From Caulobacter sp. FWC26 (GTDB lineage Bacteria > Pseudomonadota > Alphaproteobacteria > Caulobacterales > Caulobacteraceae): a stretch of DNA of 64,000 nucleotides. This document shows positions 53,219 through 61,803 of the stretch, one piece after another. The notes beneath the pieces were generated by a model, which was given only the letters and a program-made list of their open reading frames with translations, did not search any database and was not told the DNA's origin. The stretch lies in NCBI RefSeq assembly GCF_002742645.2, contig NZ_CP033875.1, positions 2,086,001 to 2,150,000 of the forward strand. The letters are read 5' to 3'. The position numbers and the translations under genes are program-made. How positions within the stretch are numbered: position 1 is the first letter of the stretch; each line of letters opens with the position of its first letter.

Positions 53219-53678
53219 ACAGGGTGTCCACAGCCGCGCGCTCGGCGGGCCAGTGATCGAAGCTCATGACAAACTGCTGCGCGGTGGCGTCGGCGATCAG
53301 AACGCCGTCGGGTCGGCGAAAGTCGGCGCGCGTGGTGATCAACTGCCGTGTTTGCGCCACCACCCGCGCCTCGATCTCAAGCGGCGTGTCTCGACAGACC
53401 CTAAGGAAGTTCATCTGCAGGTTCACGGTGCGGTAGAGGCGGTCGTGAGGCACGATGGTCATGGCGGCGAACGCCAGGACCTGATCGGCCAGCGCTGCGA
53501 GATAGCCTCCAAACAGGGACCCGTCCGCCGTCGCGAGGGCGGGATCGGGGCGCCAGGATTTGCGCACCCAGCCCTCGCCCCAATCCTCAAGCAATCCCAG
53601 CTTCAAGGTGCTGACGATTGGCGGCGGTGTCGCGACACCGGCCTTGAGTGCGTCCAATCTTTCGGTCGCCCAGGTCAT
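53217..53678 (-). CDS. Hotdog-fold thioesterase (PaaI/acyl-CoA thioesterase-like)
   Basis: A 153-residue protein of the hotdog fold. The central hydrophobic helix region DGSLFGGYLAALADQVLAFA resembles the catalytic helix of PaaI-type thioesterases (usually HGG, here FGG), followed by YRTVNLQMNFLRVC and a beta strand with EARVVAQTRQLITTRADFR. ATG 53678 (MTWATERLDALKAG) is chosen; 22 codons upstream lie in the intergenic region. It is divergent from a TetR regulator gene and likely controlled by it. Confidence 0.85.
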   Translation of the reverse strand: MTWATERLDALKAGVATPPPIVSTLKLGLLEDWGEGWVRKSWRPDPALATADGSLFGGYLAALADQVLAFAAMTIVPHDRLYRTVNLQMNFLRVCRDTPLEIEARVVAQTRQLITTRADFRRPDGVLIADATAQQFVMSFDHWPAERAAVDTL

Positions 53679-53775
53679 CGCGTGGCCTTTTCGTTGTCGG
53701 TGGAGCCAACATAGGTTTGTTCCGCGCTCGTGGTTACTCGACATCGGGCGCGGCGAGACTGCGGGGGAGCGACAC

Positions 53776-54375
53776 GTGACGACTGTTGAAAAGACTCGGA
53801 AATCTCCCCGGCAAAGCCGATCTCAGGACTCTGTCGACTGCATTCTCGAGGCTGCGGCTCGGATTCTGGAGGTCAACGGCGAGGACGGCTTTACGACGAA
53901 CGCCGTCGCTCTACGCGCCGGTGTCAGCATCGGAACGCTCTATCGCTACTTTCCGAACAAGCGCTCCATCCTGGTCGCCTTGGCGGAGCGCGAGACCGAA
54001 CTGCACCGACGGGCGGTGCGTAAGATCACATCTGGCGAGGCGCCGTTGGCGCGAGATCGCGCGTTGATCCGAGCTTTTGCGGGCGCTTTTGCGCGACGCG
54101 ACGGCGCGCGCAGGATCGCGATGAGCGCCATGCTCGCTGACGCGGACCATGCCGAGCTCGCCTCCCGTTTCGCCAGCGCCGAGGAGGGGATCACCGACGC
54201 CGGTGGGCGGCCTTTGTCGCGCATCCAAGCCTTTGTGCTGGCGCGCGCGATCCATGGCGCGTTGCGGGCTGCGGTGCTGGAAGGTGTGGATTTCCTTCAG
54301 AGCCGCGAGTTCGAGGACGAACTCGTCCGCCTTGGCCGCAGCTATCTGGGGTTCGGGGTCGCCACGGCGCGATAG
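53776..54375 (+). CDS. TetR/AcrR-family transcriptional regulator
   Basis: A 199-residue regulator. The N-terminal helix-turn-helix (about 17-62) contains ILEAAARILEVNGEDGFTTN and the recognition region AGVSIGTLYRYFPNK; the C-terminal ligand domain is variable. The start is GTG with GGAG six bases before it, and the longer in-frame upstream region is inside the divergent gene. It probably represses the thioesterase gene across the 97-bp gap, where AACA-N6-TGTT (53708-53721) is a weak operator candidate. Confidence 0.88.
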   Translation: MTTVEKTRKSPRQSRSQDSVDCILEAAARILEVNGEDGFTTNAVALRAGVSIGTLYRYFPNKRSILVALAERETELHRRAVRKITSGEAPLARDRALIRAFAGAFARRDGARRIAMSAMLADADHAELASRFASAEEGITDAGGRPLSRIQAFVLARAIHGALRAAVLEGVDFLQSREFEDELVRLGRSYLGFGVATAR

Positions 54376-54382
54376 GCTCGCC

Positions 54383-55906
54383 CTATTCGTCGGACGGGAT
54401 GTTCCGCGCCTGGGCGAAGTAGTGGTCGCGGGCCAGGTTGCCAAAGCGGGTGGTGTCGCTGTTGAACGACAGGCGCACTGTGCCGATGGGGCCGTGACGT
54501 TGCTTGGCGATGATCACTTCGGCCAGACCCTGAAGCCGATCCATCTCTTCCTGCCAGGTCAGGTGTTCGGGGGTGCCTTCGCGCGGTTCGGCGCGGCCCA
54601 CATAGTAGGCTTCGCGATACACGAACCAGACCATGTCGGCGTCCTGTTCGATCGAGCCCGACTCGCGAAGGTCGGAGAGCTGGGGGCGCTTGTCGTCGCG
54701 CTGTTCGACCTGGCGCGACAGCTGCGAGAGGGCGATGACCGGGACGCTGAGCTCCTTGGCCAGGGCCTTTAGGCCCATGGTGATCTGCGAGACTTCCTGC
54801 ACGCGGTTGGCGTTGGCCCCGAGGTCGGAGCCGGTGACCAGCTGCAGGTAGTCGACCACGATGAGATCCAGGCCGACCTGACGCTTCAGGCGGCGGGCCC
54901 GGGCGGTCAGCTTGGCGATCGAGATACCACCGGTGGCGTCGATGTAGAGGGGGGCGTTCTGCAGCTCCATGGCGGCGTCGCGAACGCGTCCGAACTCGCT
55001 GGCGTCGATCTCGCCCTTGCGTAGGCGGTCGCCAGACACGCCCGAGGCGTCGGCCAGCATACGCAGAGCCAGCTGTTCGGCGCTCATTTCCAGCGAGTAG
55101 AAGGCGACGACGCCGCCCTGGACGGTCTTCTTGGTCCCGTCGGGCTGGATTTCGTAGGCGTATTTCTTGGCGATGTTGAAGGCGATGTTGGTCGCCAGCG
55201 CCGTCTTACCCATCGAGGGACGGCCGGCCAGGATGATCAAGTCGGACGGGTGGAGGCCGCCGATCTTCTGGTCCAGGTCGATCAGGTCGGTGGCGACGCC
55301 CGACATGCCGCCGTCGCGGCTGTAGGCTTCGGCGGTCATTTCGACAGCGCCGCGCAGGGCGTCTCCGAACGACACAAAGCCCGACGACGCCGCGCCGCTT
55401 TCGGCCAGGCTGTAGAGCTGCTGTTCGGCGGCTTCGATCTGATCTCGCGCGGCGCGCTTCTCGTCGTTGCCGCCTTGGGCCGCCGTGGCGATATCGCCGC
55501 CGATACGGATCAACTCGCGGCGCAGGGACAGGTCGAAGATCACCCGCGCATAGTCGCTGGCGTTGGCGGCCGGCGGCGCGCGATCGACAAGGTCGGCCAG
55601 GTAGCGCAGGCCGCCCAGTTCCTCGAACGCGGGATCCTTCTTGAACTCGTCAGCCAGCAGAATGGGCTCGGCCAGCTGGCCCTTGCGGACGTGAGTCTCG
55701 ATGGCCTGGAACAGGCGCTGGTGGAATGGCTCGTAGAAGCAGCGGGCCTGCAGATTGTCGCTCAGGCGCTCGTAGGCGGCGTTGTCGTAGAGCAGGATGC
55801 CCAGCAGCGCCTGTTCAGCCTCCATGTTGTGCGGCGCCACGTTGATCGTGGGCTCGGGAGGCGTGGGGAGAACGAGGTCGAGCGCGGGTACGAGGGACAT
55901 CGGCAT
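54383..55906 (-). CDS. dnaB: Replicative DNA helicase
   Basis: A 507-residue hexameric helicase. The N-terminal domain (about 25-130: APHNMEAEQALLGILLYDNA) precedes a RecA-like core with Walker A LAGRPSMGKTAL (about 218), DLIVVDYLQLVTG (Walker B region) and the finger SQLSRQVEQRDDKRPQLSDL. It lacks any intein insert. It is convergent with the TetR gene with seven bases between stops. In most relatives rplI stands directly upstream; here a receptor gene is interposed. Confidence 0.96.
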   Translation of the reverse strand: MPMSLVPALDLVLPTPPEPTINVAPHNMEAEQALLGILLYDNAAYERLSDNLQARCFYEPFHQRLFQAIETHVRKGQLAEPILLADEFKKDPAFEELGGLRYLADLVDRAPPAANASDYARVIFDLSLRRELIRIGGDIATAAQGGNDEKRAARDQIEAAEQQLYSLAESGAASSGFVSFGDALRGAVEMTAEAYSRDGGMSGVATDLIDLDQKIGGLHPSDLIILAGRPSMGKTALATNIAFNIAKKYAYEIQPDGTKKTVQGGVVAFYSLEMSAEQLALRMLADASGVSGDRLRKGEIDASEFGRVRDAAMELQNAPLYIDATGGISIAKLTARARRLKRQVGLDLIVVDYLQLVTGSDLGANANRVQEVSQITMGLKALAKELSVPVIALSQLSRQVEQRDDKRPQLSDLRESGSIEQDADMVWFVYREAYYVGRAEPREGTPEHLTWQEEMDRLQGLAEVIIAKQRHGPIGTVRLSFNSDTTRFGNLARDHYFAQARNIPSDE

Positions 55907-56055
55907 AAGTTAACGCGGCGCGTCTTGCGGCGCTCGGGCCAGTTGCCCGGCGACCCAAGATGAACGGGGATGTTCTGTGTATGTTTTCGCCGCGCTGATG
56001 CGCAAGTCAGACCGCCGGAAGGGGCGTCCGCTTCTGACGTTGGCGTGAAGAGAAC

Positions 56056-56081
56056 GGGCGCGGAGATGGCTCTCCGCGCCC
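56056..56081 (-). terminator. Terminator after the second TonB-dependent receptor gene
   Basis: GGGCGCGGAGA (56056-56066) pairs perfectly with TCTCCGCGCCC (56071-56081) around a 4-base loop, 30 bases past the receptor stop on the minus strand. The tail is C/T-rich rather than a pure U-run. Confidence 0.7.
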
Positions 56082-56111
56082 GCGCGTGTTGGATCCAGGG
56101 ATCCAGTCAGC

Positions 56112-58541
56112 CTACCAATTGACGCTGACGCGGCCGTAGAAGAAGCGGCCGTTGAAGCCGAACGGCGAGAAGCCGGTGAAGGCCGTGGCGTTGGTGGTGT
56201 TGATGTTCGCCGGCGTCCGGTTGGGATACTCGTCGAACAGGTTGTTGGCGCCGATCGCCAAGTTGACGCGCTCGTTGATCGCGTAGCGACCTTCCAGGTC
56301 AACGACCGCCTTCGCGCCCGTCCGCACGTCGAACGCCCCGGTGGGGTCGTTGTTGGGCGACAGGACCGAGCCGTAGAAGGTCGTCTTCAGCGTCGCGCCC
56401 CAGGCCTCGCGGCTCCAGTCGCCGGCCAGGGTGATCTTCCGCTTGGGCGTGCCTTCCTCAAAGGTCAGCACGTTGGCCCGGGCGAAAAGGGACGGCGGCA
56501 CGGGCAGCGACGAGATCGTGTTGGTCGTCGGCAGCTTGGTGACGTCGGTCTTGTTGAAGTTAGCCGCCGCGGTCAGGTCAAAGCGCCCGGCCTGCTCGTC
56601 GTCGATCCGATAGCGGGCCACCACATCGACGCCCTTGGTCTTGGTGTCGACCCCGTTCAGGAAGAACCGCGCCGCCGTCACGTTGAACGGCGCCAGCAGG
56701 TTGTAGATCGCCGTCGCCGTGGCCGTGCCGGTGGCCGAGCCCTGGATGTTCTCCGAGAGTACGATCCGGTTGTCGATCTTGATCTGGTAGGCGTCCACCG
56801 TGAGCTCGAACGGTCCGCGGTGGAAGACAAGGCCGGCCGAGTAGTTGTTCGACTTCTCGGCTTCCAGCGGCTTGGCGCCCAGCACCTTGGCCACGGCGCT
56901 GGTGGCCGGGAAGGTGCCCACCTCGACCGGCGTCGAGACGCCGTTGACGATGATGAAGTTGGTCGAGGTGGTGGTGAAGAACTGTTGCTGCAGGGCCGGG
57001 GCGCGGAAGCCCGTCGAGGCCGCGCCGCGGATGGCGAAGCCGTCGGACAGCTCGTAACGCGCGGCGAGCTTGCCGGTCGTCGTGGCGCCAAAGTCCGAAT
57101 AGTCCTCGTAGCGGATGGCGGCCGAGGCGGTGAAGCGCTCGGTCAGGCGCGATTCCAGGTCGAGGTAGAGGCCGATGTTGTCGCGGTCCCGCGACAGCAC
57201 GTTCGACGGCTGGAAGCCGGGGAAGCCTTGAGCGCCTGCGGCGGCGGTGGTGATCGGGCCGCGGTTGTACGAGGTCGGTTCACCGGCGCGGATCGAATAG
57301 CCTTCCCAGCGCGCTTCGGCGCCGAAGGCGACGTTCAGGGGCTCATAGGCGCCGATATCGATACCGCGCGACACGTCCAGCCCGACGACGGTCTGGTCGT
57401 AGGTCATGCCGCCGGAGTTGAAGCTGGTCTGGCTGGCCGCGCCGTAAGAGGCGTTGGCCGAGCTCTCGGTGCGGTAGTCGATCTTGTTCTTGCCGTAGAC
57501 AACGTTCAGGTCGACCTTGAAGCCCGCCAGATCGCCCTTCAGGCCGAAGGCGGCCGTGGAGTCTTCGATGTCGGTCGCGATGATCGGCAGGTAGCCGTTC
57601 GGATAGATCGAGGCGACCGGCGTCTGGCGCGCGTCGCCGACGATGCGCGGGAAGGCCGCGCTGCCGCCTTCGCGGGTCTGGTAGCCTGCCCAGCCATAGG
57701 CTTCCCAGCCCGAGCCCACCGGCAGGCCGGCGTTCAGATAGACAGTCTTGTCCTTCACCTCGGCGTCGCCGTAGCGCGAGGTCACGCGGGCCGGGGTGAC
57801 GCGGTTGTCGATATCGCCGCGGCTGGTGGGGTTGCGGTCACGATACTCGGCCGAAACGGTCAGGAAGCCGTCGGGACCGAGCGGCAGGCCTTGCCAGGCC
57901 TGGACTGTCACGGTCTCACCGTCGCGCTCGCGGCGGCCGTCGGTGTTCCGCGCGGTTTTGACCAGCGTATTGTAGCCGCCGTAGGTGATCGTCGCGCCGC
58001 CGCCCGATCGGGCTTCGCGCAGGCGCAGGTTGATGACGCCGGCGATGGCGTCCGAACCGTACTGCGCGGAGGCGCCGTCACGCAGGACTTCGACGCGGTC
58101 GAGCGCGATGGTCGGGATCGCGTTCAGGTCGACAGCGGCCGAGCCGCGACCGATCGAGCCGTTCACGTTGACCAGGGCCGACGAATGGCGGCGAGCGCCG
58201 TTGACGAGCACCAGGGTCTGGTCGGGCGCCAGGCCGCGCAGTGTCGCCGGGCGGATGTGGTCGGTGCCGTCAGTGATGGCCGGTCGCGGGAAGTTGATCG
58301 ACGGCGCCAGCGTCGAAAGCGACTGGGCGAGCTCGGTGGTGCCGGTTCGGGTCAGCGCCTTTTCGCTGACGACGTCAACGGGCGCAACGGTGTCGAGGCG
58401 CGAGCGGCCGGCGGTGCGGGTGCCCGTGACGACCAGTTCTTCGACAGAGGTCTGGTCAGTGTCGCGGGCCGTTTGGGCTTGGGCCATGGTGGCGATGCTC
58501 GCGACCGAGACGGCGGCGAGTAGGAAGGTCTTGTAGCGCAT
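56112..58541 (-). CDS. TonB-dependent outer-membrane receptor (second)
   Basis: An 809-residue receptor with a signal peptide (MRYKTFLLAAVSVASIATMA), TonB box VEELVVTGTR, plug domain (about 50-175, including [20 protein letters not shown]) and a barrel ending FGFNGRFFYGRVSVNW with a terminal aromatic. It is unrelated in detail to the receptor at 9079. It lies between rplI and dnaB on the same strand, flanked by terminators at both ends, so it forms its own transcript. No substrate clue is nearby. Confidence 0.93.
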   Translation of the reverse strand: MRYKTFLLAAVSVASIATMAQAQTARDTDQTSVEELVVTGTRTAGRSRLDTVAPVDVVSEKALTRTGTTELAQSLSTLAPSINFPRPAITDGTDHIRPATLRGLAPDQTLVLVNGARRHSSALVNVNGSIGRGSAAVDLNAIPTIALDRVEVLRDGASAQYGSDAIAGVINLRLREARSGGGATITYGGYNTLVKTARNTDGRRERDGETVTVQAWQGLPLGPDGFLTVSAEYRDRNPTSRGDIDNRVTPARVTSRYGDAEVKDKTVYLNAGLPVGSGWEAYGWAGYQTREGGSAAFPRIVGDARQTPVASIYPNGYLPIIATDIEDSTAAFGLKGDLAGFKVDLNVVYGKNKIDYRTESSANASYGAASQTSFNSGGMTYDQTVVGLDVSRGIDIGAYEPLNVAFGAEARWEGYSIRAGEPTSYNRGPITTAAAGAQGFPGFQPSNVLSRDRDNIGLYLDLESRLTERFTASAAIRYEDYSDFGATTTGKLAARYELSDGFAIRGAASTGFRAPALQQQFFTTTSTNFIIVNGVSTPVEVGTFPATSAVAKVLGAKPLEAEKSNNYSAGLVFHRGPFELTVDAYQIKIDNRIVLSENIQGSATGTATATAIYNLLAPFNVTAARFFLNGVDTKTKGVDVVARYRIDDEQAGRFDLTAAANFNKTDVTKLPTTNTISSLPVPPSLFARANVLTFEEGTPKRKITLAGDWSREAWGATLKTTFYGSVLSPNNDPTGAFDVRTGAKAVVDLEGRYAINERVNLAIGANNLFDEYPNRTPANINTTNATAFTGFSPFGFNGRFFYGRVSVNW

Positions 58542-58684
58542 CGATTACCCCTCTCGTGATCGGGGCGCTCCACGCTATCGCGGCGCGCTCCGGACGGGGT
58601 CTAGTCGCCCCGCACCGAGAACATGGGTCGTTCACAATTTAGACACAAGGCGCCTCGTCTCGAAGCGTTCTCATAACGGGCGCA

Positions 58685-58716
58685 GAAAAAAACGGCGCGG
58701 ATCGCTCCGCGCCGTT
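58685..58716 (-). terminator. Strong intrinsic terminator of the rpsF-rpsR-rplI operon
   Basis: On the minus strand an 11-bp stem (AACGGCGCGGA with TCCGCGCCGTT, arms at 58706-58716 and 58691-58701) with a 4-base loop is followed by a run of T (58685-58692). It is 30 bases past the rplI stop and ends the ribosomal-protein transcript before the receptor gene. Confidence 0.85.
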
Positions 58717-58746
58717 CTTCTGAAACCTTCAGAACCCTGACGGGTC

Positions 58747-59331
58747 TTAGGCCTCGTAATGATCGCCTTCGTGCGAGCCAGCGCCACCTTCCAGCATGTC
58801 CTGGGCGGCTTCGGCGTCAGCGGCGCGATCTTCTTCGAACTGAGCGGCGATGACGTTTTCGCCGCGCGCTTGGCGCTCGGCTTCGTCTTGGCTGCGCGCG
58901 ATGTTCAGGGTGACCGTGATGGTCACTTCGGCGTGCAGCTTCACCTTCACTTCGTGAACGCCGAGCGTCTTGATCGGCTTGTCCAGGACGACCATCGAGC
59001 GGTCGACCTTGCCGCCTTCGGCGCGGATGGCGTCAGCCACGTCGCGACCGGCGACCGAACCGTACAGCTGACCGCTTTCGCCAGCTTGACGGATCAGGAC
59101 GTATTGCGTGCCGTCCAGCGCTTCGCCGTTCTTGGCGGCCGCTTCACGGTTCTTCACGTTGCGGGCTTCGATCTCAGCGCGCTGAGCTTCGAAGTGGGCC
59201 AGGTTCGCCTTGGTGGCGCGCAGGGCCTTGCCGCGGGGCAGCAGGTAGTTGCGGGCGAAGCCGTCCTTGACGGTGACTTCGTCGCCGAGGACGCCGGTGC
59301 CTTCAACGCGTTCGAGCAGAATGACTTTCAT
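58747..59331 (-). CDS. rplI: 50S ribosomal protein bL9
   Basis: A 194-residue bL9. The N-terminal domain [20 protein letters not shown], with [14 protein letters not shown], and the C-terminal domain ([26 protein letters not shown]) are conserved. E. coli bL9 has 149 residues; the extra 45 residues form an acidic Glu/Ala/Asp-rich tail ([20 protein letters not shown]), a common feature in alphaproteobacteria. It follows rpsR by 13 bases and precedes the terminator. Confidence 0.96.
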   Translation of the reverse strand: MKVILLERVEGTGVLGDEVTVKDGFARNYLLPRGKALRATKANLAHFEAQRAEIEARNVKNREAAAKNGEALDGTQYVLIRQAGESGQLYGSVAGRDVADAIRAEGGKVDRSMVVLDKPIKTLGVHEVKVKLHAEVTITVTLNIARSQDEAERQARGENVIAAQFEEDRAADAEAAQDMLEGGAGSHEGDHYEA

Positions 59332-59344
59332 CGTGGCGTCTCCC

Positions 59345-59623
59345 TTACTTCACGACGTAGGGGAGCAGAGCCAGGAAGCGGGCGCGCTTGATGGCCTTGG
59401 CCAGTTCGCGTTGCTTCTTGGCCGACACCGCGGTGATGCGCGACGGCACGATCTTGCCGCGTTCGGAAACGTAACGCTGCAGCAGCTTCACGTCCTTGTA
59501 GTCGATCTTCGGCGCGTTGGCGCCCGAGAACGGGCAAACCTTGCGGCGACGGAAGAACGGACGGCGGGCGCCGCCAGCGGCGGCGGCCGGAGCGCCGGCT
59601 TCGGGAGCAGTCGTATCGGTCAT
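59345..59623 (-). CDS. rpsR: 30S ribosomal protein bS18
   Basis: A 92-residue bS18 with [20 protein letters not shown] and the C-terminal [15 protein letters not shown] flexible Ala/Gly/Pro-rich N-terminus precedes the core. It is the middle gene of rpsF-rpsR-rplI. bS18 assembles with bS6 on the platform of the small subunit, and the bS6-bS18 complex may bind its own mRNA (see the hairpin before rpsF). Confidence 0.97.
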
Positions 59624-59637
59624 GATCTATCTCTCCC

Positions 59638-60018
59638 TTACGCCTGAGCCTGAGCGCCGAAGTCTTCGCGCGGACGTTCCGGGCGATCGCCACGGTCACG
59701 ACGGGCGAGAACCGGCGACAGTTCCAGGTCCAGCTCTTCAACGCGGATCGTCATGAAGCGCAGAACGTCTTCGTTGATCAGCAGCTGGCGCTCCATTTCC
59801 TTCACGGCCGCCGCCGGGGCGTCGATCGCGAGCAGGGAATAGTGACCCTTGCGGTTCTTCTTGATGCGGTAGGTGAGGTTACGCAGGCCCCAGTACTCGA
59901 TCTTGGCGATGTGACCGCCATTTTCTTCGATGAGGGCTTTGAGTTGCTCGTTCAGAGCTTCGGCCTGTTGCGGCGAGATGTCCTGCCGCGCAATGACCAC
60001 GTGTTCGTAGAACGCCAT
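59638..60018 (-). CDS. rpsF: 30S ribosomal protein bS6
   Basis: A 126-residue bS6, starting [18 protein letters not shown]. The core includes [19 protein letters not shown] and [17 protein letters not shown], followed by a charged tail [19 protein letters not shown] 60018 has GAAGAAGGA upstream. A long in-frame extension through the leader was rejected, as it lacks family similarity. It is the first gene of the operon. Confidence 0.97.
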   Translation of the reverse strand: MAFYEHVVIARQDISPQQAEALNEQLKALIEENGGHIAKIEYWGLRNLTYRIKKNRKGHYSLLAIDAPAAAVKEMERQLLINEDVLRFMTIRVEELDLELSPVLARRDRGDRPERPREDFGAQAQA

Positions 60019-60023
60019 GTTTT

Positions 60024-60050
60024 CCTTCTTCCATTGTGGAAGGCGGCGCA
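60024..60050 (-). promoter_or_regulatory. Hairpin in the rpsF leader, candidate bS6-bS18 autoregulatory element
   Basis: On the minus strand CTTCC (60042-60038) pairs with GGAAG (60032-60028) around a 5-base loop, preceded by GCGCCGC with a CCG trinucleotide and followed by AAGGA before the start codon. The described bS6:bS18 leader motif includes a CCG next to a short hairpin at rpsF starts. The pairing partly hides the ribosome-binding site. Match judged by eye only. Confidence 0.4.
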
Positions 60051-60286
60051 GACGACGATGGAAGTTCGTCGACCACGATGGATCCTGCAAGCCGAGCGGG
60101 GCGAACCCCGGTCCCGGATGGGTGCGTGCAAGACCGCCTTCCGTGAGAGCGCGCGCTATTACAGGAGAAGGGCGACAAACGCAAGCTAGCGCACGGTTTG
60201 CCGCAAGATCGGGCGCCCGCATGAACTGTCCGACAAAAGACCTGCAAGGCTTCCAAGGCCAAGGTCAATTATGCTAGCAGGCGAGC

Positions 60287-60946
60287 ATGCGGAACGGTGC
60301 TCGTCTTTGGATCGTGCTCGCGGCGGTTTTCGCCGGCGGGGTCGCGCGCGCCGAGATCGTCCAGAAGCCCGCGATGTCGGTTTCGGCCAAGGATGGCCGC
60401 TTCGCCGGCTATTACGCGGCCTTGCCGCTGGATCTCTCCACCGACAATGAGAAGGTCGCCCTGACGGTCAAGTCGTCGGGCAAGCTTGGAAACCCGACCT
60501 ACGATCTCGATCTCAACTTCGTTCAAAAGCCCGACGATGAGCGTGTCGGCCAGCGATCGCTGGCGCTGGGCGCCTCGTGGAACGAGAACGAGGCGCGGCT
60601 GCGCTCTTCGATGTCGAAGCTGTTCGGCTTTGGGCTGCTGCCCCGCGCCAACTACGTTCGCGTGTCGATGGATATGAACGCCAGCCAGTCGATCACTGCG
60701 CAGGGGGTGGCGCCGGTTGCGCGGGCGAATATCCGCTCGTCCCTGACCCTGGACGGCAAGCCGATCGGGTCCATCGCAGTGGGCGGCGGCACCACCGGTG
60801 ATGAGGGCGTCGATCTGAGCCTGACGCGGCCCTTCGATCTGCCGGCCGAGTTCACCGTGAGCCTGCGGGGCGTCAATAACCCGCGGGAATCCTGGCGGCT
60901 TCAGGACGCCCGCGCCATGGTCAAGCTGGTGAAGGCGACCTGGTAG
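60287..60946 (+). CDS. Secreted protein of unknown function
   Basis: A 219-residue protein with signal peptide MRNGARLWIVLAAVFAGGVARA. The mature part is rich in alternating hydrophobic/polar strands (YDLDLNFVQK, YVRVSMDMNASQSI, SSLTLDGKPIGSIAVGG), suggesting a beta-sandwich. I do not recognise the family. Its last 26 bases overlap the tail of the convergent fatty acid hydroxylase gene. It is preceded by a 268-bp region that also holds the divergent rpsF leader. It is probably a periplasmic protein. Confidence 0.75.
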   Translation: MRNGARLWIVLAAVFAGGVARAEIVQKPAMSVSAKDGRFAGYYAALPLDLSTDNEKVALTVKSSGKLGNPTYDLDLNFVQKPDDERVGQRSLALGASWNENEARLRSSMSKLFGFGLLPRANYVRVSMDMNASQSITAQGVAPVARANIRSSLTLDGKPIGSIAVGGGTTGDEGVDLSLTRPFDLPAEFTVSLRGVNNPRESWRLQDARAMVKLVKATW

Positions 60947-61730
60947 CCTCCGGCTTCCGGTTTCTTTTCCCCGTCACCTCTGCGAAGCGCTTTAGGTATT
61001 CCGGGTGCTCGGTGCCCATCAGCTTGTCCCACCAGGTAAAATAAAGACCGTAGTTCCAGCCGGCCTGCGCATGGTGCAGGTCGTGATGGGTCACGGTGGT
61101 CAGCCACGGGATCATCGGCCGCCCGTCTTTGCGCGCGGGGAATAGCTCGTAGCCAGAGTGTCCGATCGTGTTGCGAACGATCTGGTGCAGCATGAAGAGG
61201 CCGACCACCGGCCACTGGGTCGGGACCAGGATCATCCAAAGCGGCACGAAGACGCCGTTGATGGCGGCCTCGCCGAGATCGAAGCTGTAGGCGCTGAACG
61301 GCGATGGGTTGTTAGACCGGTGATGCCGACGGTGGAAGGTCCGAAACAGCCGCCGATCATGGATCAGCCGGTGCGTCCAGTAGAACCAGGCGTCGTGGGC
61401 GATGATCATCAGGACGAGGCTGGTCGAGAACCAGACCGGTCCCCAGGTCTTGGCGATGGAGGGGCCTGGCAACAGTCCTGCCCGGAACAGACCGAACGTC
61501 AGCAGGCCCAGCGTCGAGAAGATGGCGATCGAGCGAATGGAGACAGCAAACTCGGTCAGCAGTTGACGTGCTGGTGGCCGACTGTCGCGGATCTTGCGAC
61601 CGGCCAGGGGTTTGGCGAGCACGACCCAGAGGATCAGCCACACCCCGACCGCGAATATAACGTAGCGGGTGATGTCCAACTGCATGCCGACAAGCCAGTT
61701 GCGGGCGTAGGGAAGAAGGGTGTCGAGCAT
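60921..61730 (-). CDS. Sterol desaturase / fatty acid hydroxylase family protein
   Basis: A 269-residue membrane di-iron enzyme. Four hydrophobic segments (about 22-42, 62-85, 100-120, 155-185) bracket the His boxes HRLIH (about 118), HRRHH (about 132) and HHDLHH (about 213). These bind the two irons in hydroxylases that act on fatty acids, sterols or carotenoids. The lipid substrate is unknown. It lies 73 bases downstream of an AraC regulator gene on the same strand, which may control it. Confidence 0.92.
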   Translation of the reverse strand: MLDTLLPYARNWLVGMQLDITRYVIFAVGVWLILWVVLAKPLAGRKIRDSRPPARQLLTEFAVSIRSIAIFSTLGLLTFGLFRAGLLPGPSIAKTWGPVWFSTSLVLMIIAHDAWFYWTHRLIHDRRLFRTFHRRHHRSNNPSPFSAYSFDLGEAAINGVFVPLWMILVPTQWPVVGLFMLHQIVRNTIGHSGYELFPARKDGRPMIPWLTTVTHHDLHHAQAGWNYGLYFTWWDKLMGTEHPEYLKRFAEVTGKRNRKPEATRSPSPA

Positions 61731-61803
61731 GGCGCGCTCCGAGGGTTGCTAGGCCCGAAGAGAGAAGGCCGCGCGACCAGCTTGCGTCTCGCCGTCCTTG
61801 AAA

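Noticed and set aside
56820..58523. Open frame of 567 codons on the plus strand opposite the TonB-dependent receptor
   Set aside because: It is antisense to a clear receptor gene, lacks known motifs and is rich in Arg, Gly and Ala, as expected from GC-rich complementary codons.
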